NCBI GenBank assembly: GCA_017443265.1
Contig: JAFSOU010000077.1
Location: 1 to 45,116, forward strand
DNA length: 45,116 bases
DNA from: Bacteroidales bacterium
Lineage (GTDB): Bacteria; Bacteroidota; Bacteroidia; Bacteroidales; P3
Direction of reading: 5' to 3'
The first letter of the stretch is position 1. Every line of letters starts with the position of its first letter. The translations under genes and the position numbers were made by a program. The notes beneath the pieces were generated by a model that worked only from the letters and a program-made list of their open reading frames with translations, searched no databases and was not told the DNA's origin. Shown in pieces: positions 31,666 through 40,742 of this stretch.

Positions 31666-34600
31666 TTATTTGAACGAGTTCAAGTCAACGGGACGCATAG
31701 TACCGAACCATTTGATTACTTTTTCGCCAATCTCAGGCACAGTAACATGTATCAAGTACATGCCGCCTGCAATCGGGATACCAATATGGTTCTTCAAATC
31801 CCAATCCAAAGTGTATCCGCGGTCGGCATTGCCTGCGTCGCTCGGCGAAGGACCGAGTTTGCGGACCAATGTGCCGTCCACTGTATAGATAGCAATCTTC
31901 GAGTTTGCGGGCAGGTTGGTTATTCTAACCCTGCTGTCCAGCTGACTGGAAGTCTCATATTCTGAAGCACTGTAGTAAGGATTCGGAACAACGGTGATGT
32001 TGTCGAGAATAGTCTGATTGTCGATGCGGCCACCTGCCTGATTGGTAAGGGTGATAAGGTCGTCGGTCATCTCGAACATATACATCGGGTTGTTACGGTT
32101 TCTAAGCTGCATGCCTGCCTGAGTAGGTGCAGTCTGGTTGGCGCTGTAATAGGTAGCGTAAGGACGTCTCACAGCGATGTCGATGGTAACATCGCAAGGT
32201 ATGTCTTTGGGGTTGCTGAACAAGAAGTTGCTGGAAACCAAAGGCATATTAACCCAAGCCACACTTGCAAACAGCAGGGCCGCGGAGTCACGGGCAGGAC
32301 GGATATATTTCTGTCTCTCGCCAAGCAACAAACCATTGCAATATGCCATTTCGGAAGCGTTGTCGGAAATCTGCATCAGACGCTCAAGAGATTCGAGCAT
32401 GTTGGCTGCCCAAGCACCAGCGTCATAAGAAGGTGTTTTGTAGAATCTGGACACATAATCCTCAGAAACACGGGAGATGTCCACAAACGGTTGGTTGTTG
32501 GATTTAAGTACATAGATGAAGTGGCCGCCGCCCATCACGTAGTTCTGCGTGCCATCCATAATAGTGTTCACAGGGTTCCACATCATATCACGGCCATTGT
32601 GCTGCAGATAACGGGAATCCTCACCGAACATCATGTTCAAGCGTTCGCCAGTCTCAACATCGATGGCGTAGCCGGGGAACCATCCCATACCATATTTACG
32701 GTCGTAAGTAGTATCCACATTACCGTCTTTATCAACGGAGTAGGCTTTACGCATCTGGAAACGAAGAGCATTGCCCTCGGATTGTGTAGGATCGTCGCAC
32801 ATCTCAAGAACGGGACAACGAGTCCATTTGGACTGGTCGGCTGTAATAACGATGTGAACACTGGGAAGGTTAGCCAAATCGTTATAGTTCAGTGATTTGT
32901 TGTAGTTGTTATCCATCAGGTTCCTTATCTGATAATCACGCGAAACGTAGTTTTTCCACTGCTGACTGGAGAATACGCGTTTCAATGAATCGAAAGTGCG
33001 CTGCGAAGCAACATAATATTGGTAAGAGAAGCCCGGGTGGAACGACCTTGTGGAAACCAAACCATAAGGAGCCCACATACCGCCCACAACGCCTTCGAAG
33101 ACGCTGAATTTGTCGATAGCGTAGGATTCGGCTCTGCCAGAAGCATCGTTCCACTGATATTTGTAATAGTCGGCATCGAGATAAGGCTCAGCGCCAGTTA
33201 CAGCGAACGAGGTTTGTCTGTCGTCGAGGAAGGAAGAACGTTCACCTTCAGTAAACTGGGCTCCCGATCTAATCCAGTTGTAAGTGGGAACGGCATCGTA
33301 GTCGGGTATACCCTGCAACCACTGTTTGTTGGGATCTGCAAAAGTCATATTCGAAGAAAGGAGAGCTCCACTATTCACCAAACCACCAAGAATAGTCTTA
33401 CCAGAAACAGTGGCTGGTGTGGCAACGTGTTCAACATTGGTAATGCCTACTGCAATACCCAAGTCGAGGAACAGCTGCTCGTTGTAACGGCCTATGGAGA
33501 AATCCGAAGAATCAACATAAACAGGTTGGCCGTTCTGGTCGTAGAATAGCGGTGAACCGTCAACAGATTCTATTGTCCAACGTGCGTCATTGTCAACGCC
33601 GTTGAAACGGATATAGTATTTACCTTTTTTCACATTAAGCGGGTCAACAATGGTGATGTTCAGAGGGCCATGGTCTTCTTTGTATGTGGGATTGGGAATG
33701 ATACAGGGATTCTCCATCCTTTCGTTCATACCGCTGCGGACGAAACGACCTGCGGGTTTGCCTTCCTCGCCAGGAGCGCCCATCAGTTCCTCTATGGAAG
33801 CTTCGGTAAGCTGAAGAACAAAACCACCGTTACCATAGCCTTCGATACGGGTGATAACAGGCGATGTGCCGTAGTCGGCCTGAACAATAGTACCGCCGTT
33901 TTCGGAAGTGATGATGTGAGGTATGGCCTTTACGGGTTTAATTTCCTGTTTCCACTCATTTTGACGTCCGGCAAGATATGGTTTTTTCTGACCATCGAGT
34001 TTGTTAGCATCGGTGGGGGAATAATCTTTGTAACGGTTGTGAGCGTAAGCAATGGCGACAAAATAATATTCTTTGTTGTTTACCAGCTTGGTATTGGTAC
34101 CAGTTGCGAAAGCGTCGGTGGTAATTCTTATGGAATGGCGAATGCCAGTGTTGGAACCATTAACCATCACCTGAGGAGCTATAGTACCAAGGGCGTTGTC
34201 GAGATCGTAGTTAACCAAAGTTCCGATAGGAAGGGTGCGGTCTGCATCGTAATAGTTCTCGATATCGCACTGATATACAAGACGTGCCTTGGTGTCGTCT
34301 CCGATATCAGCGACCGATGCGTTAACGTCCTTAAGTTGATAGATCTGATAACCTTCAAACTTGTAAGTTCTTTGGTCTTGTGTATAAGTTCTGACTTCGG
34401 AAGTGGTAACACCGTTGATGGTAGTGTCGATGGTATATGTGGTAGGAATAGAAGGATCTATTTCTGCGAAAGATTCAGGAACGCCGTTTTTGTTGTTGTT
34501 CGATTCGGGGTTTTCGTAAGACAAATAAAGAATGACCTCGTTTGAAAGTTCCTGAACTGTTACTGTAGGAGCTTCGGGGCCGGTAAGGAGTTTGAAGCAG

Positions 34601-36465
34601 TTCTCGAAAAGCGACTGACATTTGTCGTCAACCTGACGGAGAAGTTCAACCGAAGACCAAGCGTTGCCCGAAGTAGCCTGAGCGAAAGGAATACCTACTG
34701 TGATGTAGTTGATGGCACCGGGACGAAGGGTGAAGGGACCTGCAGATTGCATAAAACGACGGTCGCCAGGGTTGTTGCCGGCCTCGCCTTGAGCAGGAGT
34801 CTTTTCTGTCCATTCAAATCCGGGGTCATCGCCATTGGTACCCCAGTTCCAGGGGTCGCTGTTGCCAGGGAACATAAAGTCGCATTCGAGAGCGTCGTCG
34901 CCGCCTTTGGTACCATCGCCGCCGAAGGTCATACGGGCACCGGTTTTCCAGTAGCCGCGCAAGTAGTTGTAATAGTCGGTAGCTTTTTCAGGTTCACCGT
35001 TAGTGTTGTTCAAGCTGTTGTTGTAGTACACAAAACGACGCATTCCGAAACGTTCGTCATCGACAATACCGTTTCCGAAATTCACGCCGTTGATAGCGCA
35101 GTTGCCTATAATGTCGTCTTTCTCAAAATACCAAGCGTTGATATAAGCGTCAGCTTCCTCGGACAGACGAATTGTATCGTAACCTGCTGAGGGGTTGTTG
35201 GGGTCGAGTTGATAACCTGCAAGAGCATTTTCGTAATAAACGCGCATTTTGGCGATGTCTATCTTGGGGTTGTCGTTCTGGTCGGGATCCATATAAGGAC
35301 CTTGGAAGAAGTCGATACCTACTGCAGGGGGTATTCCGCTATAGGAGCCTGTTCCGGGGCCGTCAACATCTTTACCGTTGTAGCAGTATCCGAGACCACG
35401 TCTTACATCGCAGCCCACATAGTCGTCGTGAGAGAAACCCAAGTCAGGGTCAACCCACTGACTGAAATATGTGTTATTCAAAGTATAGGAAGAACGGTTG
35501 ATGATTTCGTAGGTGTAGAAAGTCATGTTGTTGATTTCATCGTTGGTTGCGAAAGCGAAAGCCTGAGCTCTTATTTCGAGACCAATCTGGTCGCCTTTCG
35601 ACTCGGTGTGGGCATTACCCATATCGTTGAATACCCACCAAATAGTCTGGTCGCCCTTAAGCACTTGGTCGGAGAGTATGCCTCCTTGGATAGCCTGGCC
35701 GCCAGTACCATATTTGCCTTCCATTGTGGGGGCTGGCTCGTATTTTTCGCCGGGGTTCAGGGCTGCTTTAAGGGTTTTGGGGCAGAGTTCGTTCTCGAAA
35801 TCGTAATAAGGATAGTCGCCTTTGGTGTAGTTGTACTCGCCATCGCCATCGGCATCGAAGAACGGAGCCAGATATTTGGACTGTTTCATTGCGGTGTTGC
35901 CGTGGGCGGGCCAGTTTTTAATCACGTCGGGGATAAGGGACTCGTCGTATGAGTCGTTGGGTGTCGGGGCAGCGTTTTCTTCGTAGTCGAACATTGCCTT
36001 GAACGACGACACGTCAGCCTGGGTAATTTTGTAGTGTTTGTCGTATTCGTTACAAACCTCGGCAGAAATGGATGCTGTTCCGTCGACTGTAAGAGGGCCG
36101 GGCCAGTAGTCGTTACCTTCGCTACCGAAACGCAGTGCGGCGACACGGAGCTGGTCGTCGACATCGGTACCACCGATCCACAGGGCTGCGCAGAACATGG
36201 CGGTGGAAGTACCGTTTTTAGGAATATTGTATTTTGCCAAGCTGCCGTCGTACCACATATTACCGTATGCGTTGATCAAAGCGCGCACGTTGTTGACATT
36301 CAACTCGGCGGAGCTTTGAGCTCTTTTACAAGCGGCGGCTTTGGCTTGCAGCTTGGAGCGGTTGGAGTTGGCACGTTCCCACTCACAGTCGCGAGAAAAT
36401 GCCGTTCCAAATAGAGACATGCATATAAATGCAACTAATCCCGATTTTAAAAATATATTTTTCAT
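31666..36465 (-). CDS. Very large secreted protein with C-terminal sorting/FlgD-like domain
   Basis: A 1599-residue exported protein with signal peptide MKNIFLKSGLVAFICMSLFG. The N-terminal half is rich in Asp, Asn, Gly and aromatic residues, with a calcium-loop-like DADGDGEYNYTKGDYPYYD near residue 210. The middle resembles fibronectin-like/beta-sandwich repeats. The C-terminal 110 residues (ITVVPNPYYSASEYE, RVRITNLPANSKIAIYTVDG, GIPIAGGMYLIHVTVP, VIKWFGTMRPVDLNSF) have the VPNP start and order of a T9SS/FlgD-like C-terminal domain. No enzymatic motif was recognised. It lies between a TonB receptor (34 bases upstream) and a PorV-like protein (37 bases downstream), which suggests one surface complex. 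Confidence 0.75.
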   Translation of the reverse strand: MKNIFLKSGLVAFICMSLFGTAFSRDCEWERANSNRSKLQAKAAACKRAQSSAELNVNNVRALINAYGNMWYDGSLAKYNIPKNGTSTAMFCAALWIGGTDVDDQLRVAALRFGSEGNDYWPGPLTVDGTASISAEVCNEYDKHYKITQADVSSFKAMFDYEENAAPTPNDSYDESLIPDVIKNWPAHGNTAMKQSKYLAPFFDADGDGEYNYTKGDYPYYDFENELCPKTLKAALNPGEKYEPAPTMEGKYGTGGQAIQGGILSDQVLKGDQTIWWVFNDMGNAHTESKGDQIGLEIRAQAFAFATNDEINNMTFYTYEIINRSSYTLNNTYFSQWVDPDLGFSHDDYVGCDVRRGLGYCYNGKDVDGPGTGSYSGIPPAVGIDFFQGPYMDPDQNDNPKIDIAKMRVYYENALAGYQLDPNNPSAGYDTIRLSEEADAYINAWYFEKDDIIGNCAINGVNFGNGIVDDERFGMRRFVYYNNSLNNTNGEPEKATDYYNYLRGYWKTGARMTFGGDGTKGGDDALECDFMFPGNSDPWNWGTNGDDPGFEWTEKTPAQGEAGNNPGDRRFMQSAGPFTLRPGAINYITVGIPFAQATSGNAWSSVELLRQVDDKCQSLFENCFKLLTGPEAPTVTVQELSNEVILYLSYENPESNNNKNGVPESFAEIDPSIPTTYTIDTTINGVTTSEVRTYTQDQRTYKFEGYQIYQLKDVNASVADIGDDTKARLVYQCDIENYYDADRTLPIGTLVNYDLDNALGTIAPQVMVNGSNTGIRHSIRITTDAFATGTNTKLVNNKEYYFVAIAYAHNRYKDYSPTDANKLDGQKKPYLAGRQNEWKQEIKPVKAIPHIITSENGGTIVQADYGTSPVITRIEGYGNGGFVLQLTEASIEELMGAPGEEGKPAGRFVRSGMNERMENPCIIPNPTYKEDHGPLNITIVDPLNVKKGKYYIRFNGVDNDARWTIESVDGSPLFYDQNGQPVYVDSSDFSIGRYNEQLFLDLGIAVGITNVEHVATPATVSGKTILGGLVNSGALLSSNMTFADPNKQWLQGIPDYDAVPTYNWIRSGAQFTEGERSSFLDDRQTSFAVTGAEPYLDADYYKYQWNDASGRAESYAIDKFSVFEGVVGGMWAPYGLVSTRSFHPGFSYQYYVASQRTFDSLKRVFSSQQWKNYVSRDYQIRNLMDNNYNKSLNYNDLANLPSVHIVITADQSKWTRCPVLEMCDDPTQSEGNALRFQMRKAYSVDKDGNVDTTYDRKYGMGWFPGYAIDVETGERLNMMFGEDSRYLQHNGRDMMWNPVNTIMDGTQNYVMGGGHFIYVLKSNNQPFVDISRVSEDYVSRFYKTPSYDAGAWAANMLESLERLMQISDNASEMAYCNGLLLGERQKYIRPARDSAALLFASVAWVNMPLVSSNFLFSNPKDIPCDVTIDIAVRRPYATYYSANQTAPTQAGMQLRNRNNPMYMFEMTDDLITLTNQAGGRIDNQTILDNITVVPNPYYSASEYETSSQLDSRVRITNLPANSKIAIYTVDGTLVRKLGPSPSDAGNADRGYTLDWDLKNHIGIPIAGGMYLIHVTVPEIGEKVIKWFGTMRPVDLNSFK

Positions 36466-36499
36466 CTTTTCTCTAATTTCAATTAAACAAACTTACACG

Positions 36500-39400
36500 T
36501 TAGAACTGATAGGTCAAACCCACTTTTATCAGTCGGGGTCTTGAATAGTTGTAGTTGCCGTTGGACAAAGCAATCATATACAAATCCCTGTACGATTGTG
36601 AGTCGAGGTAGGATTCGATGAGAGTTTGTGTTTCGGGGTCGGTAAGATAACCGTTGTCTTCGGGGTTGCCGGTAACAGCGTAAACGCCAGTAACGTTCTT
36701 TATGTTGAACACGTTGGTGACTGTTACAGCAAGCACGAGGTTGGTTGTTCTTTTCTTAACTTTGATGGGCCAGTGTTTGTCAACCACAAAGTCAAAGTAG
36801 AAGCCCCAAGGCAGACGTGCGCCGTTGTAGCTACCCACGATAGTGCTCTGTGTGTTGCTGTAGCGGCGGGTGTAAGGACGGCCAGACTGAGCCACGGCAA
36901 TCAAGTTGATGCCGAAGTTCTGAAACGGGTAGAGTTTCTTAACACGGTCGTTGCCTTGTTCGTCTTTGGTTTTGCGGTCGATAGACCAGCCTTCCTTTTC
37001 GCCGAAACGGTAGTCGAGGTTAACCTTGAGTTCGTGACGGCGGTCGTCCCAGATGGGGTTCAGAAGTTTCAAAGTGGAGTAACCTTCCTTGATAAGTTCC
37101 TGCATTGTTGTCGAGGGAAGTCCTGTTCCTTCGGCATACTGCAGTGTGTAGTTGGCATTGATACGGATGTTGTTGGTGGCACGCAGGTCGTATGACAGCG
37201 ATACACCTTTTACAGTTTTGAAATCGAGGTTGTCGTAGGAGTAGTAGTTGGGGTTGGGGTCGGCACCTGCATACTGTACCAACTGTATAAGGTTACGGGT
37301 TTCTTTATAGTAAGCCGTAAGGGTGATAGCCGAGTTATCGGTGAGCAGCTGCTGCAGACCTAACTCGTAGTTGGTGATCTTTTCGGGTTTCAGGTTGGGG
37401 TTGGAGATGCTCGATATCTGAGTCATATAGAGATATCCGAGGTAGTTGGCCTGCCATCCGCTGGAAGGACGGTTACAAATAATATCGTAACTAGCCTTGA
37501 ATATTGACTTGTCGCTCACAGGGAACGAGAAGGCTATACGGGGCATTGCCACAATTTGCGGGTCGTAGTCTTTGAAAGCGCCAACGGACGGTGTGTTTCT
37601 CTGGTAGGAGGCCTGTGCGTCGGGTTTTCTGAAAGGAGTGGGACGACCGGCTGCACCTTTGACATCGGAGGGGTCGGCAGTTTCTACTCCGTCGGCGGTG
37701 TACCATGTGGCACCGTTACGGAAACCGGTGATGGTGGGAGTGGAGGACGAGGGGTCGTCAACATAAACCACCCAGTCGTCGCCGACGCCGGAGGGTATTG
37801 TTCCAGCGTAGTTCACGCCGCCAAGTTCACCAACGGTGTAGGATTCATAAAGGAGATAGGGGTCTTTCAGCACCATCTGGTTGCCGTCGAAGCGGTCGAC
37901 ACGCACACCAACGTTGAAGATGAGGTCTTGGAACTCAAACTGGTCTTGGATGTAGCCTGCCATATAGATGGGCGAGAAGGCTCCGAGTTTTCTGTCGGGG
38001 CTGTTGAAGAAATCGTCGAGAGACTGTTTGCCTCTTACACGGTTGCCGCGGTGGTCGAAACCATAGTAGGACACGATGGCGTTACCGTCGTTGAACATCT
38101 CGTCGGGCGAAAGCATATCCAGCGAGAACCAGTTGGGATCGTACATATCAACGTCGAGCCAGTCGGTGCTGTTCACGGGAAGACCGAGTTTTGCACGCAT
38201 AGCTCTGTCGAAGTATGTCTGGCTGGCTTCGTCGTATTTACGGTCGTAGTTGATGGTGAGGTATTGGCCCGATTGGTCAACAATGGGGTTGTCGAGGTCG
38301 AGCTGGGTTATGTGGGCGTTAGCCGATTGTCTCATAATGGTCCACAATGAGTTAGGTGCCAATGAGTACGAGTAGCTTGTTGACTGGTCGTATTGGAAAC
38401 CGAGCTCGATGGCGTGTTTCGAAGATCCTGTTCCGAGGTCGGCGGAAACTTTGGCCTGAACATAAACATAATCCACCAGAGATTTGCTATAGCTTGAGTA
38501 CGGTGTACCCACATTATTTATAAGGCTGTAGATTGAAGATGGAGACTGTCCGTTGATAAGGCCGTTGTACATTTGTATGTTGTTGAAATTGATGAGTGAG
38601 CTGCGGATAGCATCCATGCCGTAAAGCTGCGAGGTGTATCTGGCCATCATCGGGTTGTAGGGCGAGGGGGTGAATATAACAGCTGTATCCATCCAGTTGG
38701 TCTGTATTCTAGCCACCTGATCCACACCGTTGAAATTGAAGGTACCTGTCTGATAAGTACGCATTCTGCGTGTTTCGAAAGTACCGATGTGTCCGTATTT
38801 GAACACATCGTCGCCGAAATCCTGATTGTAAGATTTTGTCCAAACGCGGTTGAACATACCCGAGATGTTGTACATCACATTAGTTACGAACGCAGTTTTG
38901 TCTGTTCCGGGTCTTGTAGCGTCGCCGCTTGCTTTTTTCTTATCGGGGAAACGCTGGGTGAAGTCGGCCATGATGGAGAAGTTCTGGTAGTCGTAAGTAC
39001 CGTGTGTTCCGAGGTTGAGGGGGAACAAACCGACACTGGTTTCCGACGAGCGGTTGAACATATAGTCGGCCGAAATCTGCAAAGTTGCGTAGTCGGAGAA
39101 ACGGATGTCGATACCGCCTTCGACGTATGCTCTGTAAGCGGGCATGCCGCCTTTATATTTAATTGTATGGAAATCGTCTTTGCGGAGATATTCACCGGCA
39201 TAGTTCACGGCTCCTGTGAGGGGGTCGTAAATGATAGGTTCATTTTCGATTCGCTCGCGAACATCGTCGTTGACTATCTGGTATAGGTATCCGTTGCGAC
39301 GGTAGTACTGGTCGAAAGTATAACGCAGCACACCGGTAAGACGGAATCCAACGATTGTCTTCTCTGCCTTGTCGGCTGTAGCTTTTCTTTTATAGAGCGG

Positions 39401-40165
39401 GCCGGTGAGGTAGAAAGTGAGGTCGTTGAAATATCTGTAGTCGAGATATGTTTCGTAACGTACCATACCGTTGAACTTGTTTGCTGGCGGTTTGAGGGTG
39501 ATAACCTGTGCGCCACCGATTGCCTCGCCGTAGCGCGCGGGTGTACCGCTAAGGATCACCTGGATATCGGCGATAGCTTCCTTGGGGACGTACACGCCAG
39601 ATTTTTTCCTCATACCTCCCACGTAGGTGGCCATGCCTTCGTCCTGTCCACGGGCAGTACCCACGCCGCCGTCGCTATAAGCCACACCGGCTACAGTTGC
39701 CACTGCGGATTCGATAGAGCTACCGGGCATACGTTCGAGGTCTTTTGCGGTGATACGCTTGCCGCCTTCGGGGTTACCTTTATCAATCAGAGGGTCTTTT
39801 GTTCCAGTAACGACCACCACTTTCAACTGCTGCGTTTTGTCCTGCAGCTTGATAGTGTCGGCGTATGTGGAACCGCTTGCCTTTACGGTAATACCTTTAA
39901 CCTCTGTTTCTGCGAAACCGACGGCTGATACTTTGATGTCGTAAACGCCTGCCGACAAGGGCTTGATGGTGAACTCGCCATTGAAATTAGTAGCGTCGCC
40001 ACGAATCATTTCACCATTTTGAAGGGCTTGGACATTCACGAAAGCCTCTGGCTCATTCGTTTTGGCATTGACAACTACACCCTTGAGGGTTCCTTGTCCG
40101 ATTGCCACAACGCTGGTTACTAAGAGCAACCCAAATGTCATCAGTACTTTTTTAAACATACTCAT
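36500..40165 (-). CDS. TonB-dependent outer membrane receptor with carboxypeptidase-regulatory-like N-terminal domain
   Basis: A 1221-residue receptor. Signal peptide about 1-23; a carboxypeptidase-regulatory-like beta-sandwich at about 26-110 (GTLKGVVVNAKTNEPEAFVN, NGEFTIKPLSAGVYDIKVS); a plug at about 120-230 (ITAKDLERMPGSSIESAVAT, then YVGGMRKKSGVYVPKEAIAD, ILSGTPARYGEAIGGAQVIT); and a large barrel with many aromatic strands, ending IKVGLTYQF. It lacks an obvious SusD partner, so it is not a classical SusCD pair. Instead it heads a row with a 1599-residue secreted protein and a PorV-like protein. Its imported or displayed ligand is unknown. Confidence 0.88.
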   Translation of the reverse strand: MSMFKKVLMTFGLLLVTSVVAIGQGTLKGVVVNAKTNEPEAFVNVQALQNGEMIRGDATNFNGEFTIKPLSAGVYDIKVSAVGFAETEVKGITVKASGSTYADTIKLQDKTQQLKVVVVTGTKDPLIDKGNPEGGKRITAKDLERMPGSSIESAVATVAGVAYSDGGVGTARGQDEGMATYVGGMRKKSGVYVPKEAIADIQVILSGTPARYGEAIGGAQVITLKPPANKFNGMVRYETYLDYRYFNDLTFYLTGPLYKRKATADKAEKTIVGFRLTGVLRYTFDQYYRRNGYLYQIVNDDVRERIENEPIIYDPLTGAVNYAGEYLRKDDFHTIKYKGGMPAYRAYVEGGIDIRFSDYATLQISADYMFNRSSETSVGLFPLNLGTHGTYDYQNFSIMADFTQRFPDKKKASGDATRPGTDKTAFVTNVMYNISGMFNRVWTKSYNQDFGDDVFKYGHIGTFETRRMRTYQTGTFNFNGVDQVARIQTNWMDTAVIFTPSPYNPMMARYTSQLYGMDAIRSSLINFNNIQMYNGLINGQSPSSIYSLINNVGTPYSSYSKSLVDYVYVQAKVSADLGTGSSKHAIELGFQYDQSTSYSYSLAPNSLWTIMRQSANAHITQLDLDNPIVDQSGQYLTINYDRKYDEASQTYFDRAMRAKLGLPVNSTDWLDVDMYDPNWFSLDMLSPDEMFNDGNAIVSYYGFDHRGNRVRGKQSLDDFFNSPDRKLGAFSPIYMAGYIQDQFEFQDLIFNVGVRVDRFDGNQMVLKDPYLLYESYTVGELGGVNYAGTIPSGVGDDWVVYVDDPSSSTPTITGFRNGATWYTADGVETADPSDVKGAAGRPTPFRKPDAQASYQRNTPSVGAFKDYDPQIVAMPRIAFSFPVSDKSIFKASYDIICNRPSSGWQANYLGYLYMTQISSISNPNLKPEKITNYELGLQQLLTDNSAITLTAYYKETRNLIQLVQYAGADPNPNYYSYDNLDFKTVKGVSLSYDLRATNNIRINANYTLQYAEGTGLPSTTMQELIKEGYSTLKLLNPIWDDRRHELKVNLDYRFGEKEGWSIDRKTKDEQGNDRVKKLYPFQNFGINLIAVAQSGRPYTRRYSNTQSTIVGSYNGARLPWGFYFDFVVDKHWPIKVKKRTTNLVLAVTVTNVFNIKNVTGVYAVTGNPEDNGYLTDPETQTLIESYLDSQSYRDLYMIALSNGNYNYSRPRLIKVGLTYQF

Positions 40166-40212
40166 CTAATTTTCAATTAAATACCTATCTTATCTATTTA
40201 GTTTTTATTTTA

Positions 40213-40623
40213 TCAGTTTAAGTAAGGATTTTCCAATATAACGCTTTGAATTACAGCTTGTCGCAGGTCGAAATTGCAACCACTGCCCTGTTCAACATCG
40301 GGTTCGGGTTTTGCGAACACCGGCGAAGGTGTTGTTTTGGTTTGCTTTGTCTCTTCCTGCATTTGAGCCTGATTGTACTCGTTGTAGAGGAACTGTTCCT
40401 GTTTAGGAGCCTGAGTTTCTCGCTGTGGAACATATCCTTGGCCGAACACCTGTCGCTTTATTTCCTCGAAAGCGTCGGCCATATCGGTGTGAACGGTGGA
40501 ATCGGGTGCATTTTCACCCGAAACCACAGTTTTTCGTCCTGCATTGCCACGTTTGTCTTTCTTACCCAAAAGACTTGGTAATGAGAACAACACCAGTAAT
40601 AATATCCACCAAAATATGCTCAT
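40213..40623 (-). CDS. Small membrane-anchored protein with conserved C-terminal motif
   Basis: A 136-residue protein: one N-terminal transmembrane segment (MSIFWWILLLVLFSLPSLLG), a basic stretch KKDKRGNAGRK, a long Gln/Glu/Pro-rich disordered linker, and the C-terminal motif FDLRQAVIQSVILENPYLN. I recall this FDLRxAVIxSxIL tail in many small Bacteroidetes proteins of unknown function. A TATCTTTGC promoter box sits 22 bases upstream (40645-40653). It lies 47 bases before the TonB receptor gene on the same strand and could be the first gene of that transcript. Confidence 0.75.
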   Translation of the reverse strand: MSIFWWILLLVLFSLPSLLGKKDKRGNAGRKTVVSGENAPDSTVHTDMADAFEEIKRQVFGQGYVPQRETQAPKQEQFLYNEYNQAQMQEETKQTKTTPSPVFAKPEPDVEQGSGCNFDLRQAVIQSVILENPYLN

Positions 40624-40644
40624 TTTCCTATCTGAAAAATCTCT

Positions 40645-40653
40645 GCAAAGATA
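40645..40653 (-). promoter_or_regulatory. Promoter -7 box for the small membrane protein and possibly the receptor genes
   Basis: TATCTTTGC on the minus strand, 22 bases upstream of the ATG at 40623. No promoter consensus was found directly before the TonB receptor gene, so this box may serve the whole row to 30552. Confidence 0.6.
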
Positions 40654-40742
40654 CTCTTTATTGACTAATTATAAAAGTAAAATTTCATTTTTTTTCAAAA
40701 AAATCTTTTTTACTCCTGATTATCAGTTATTTATTTTTGCTA

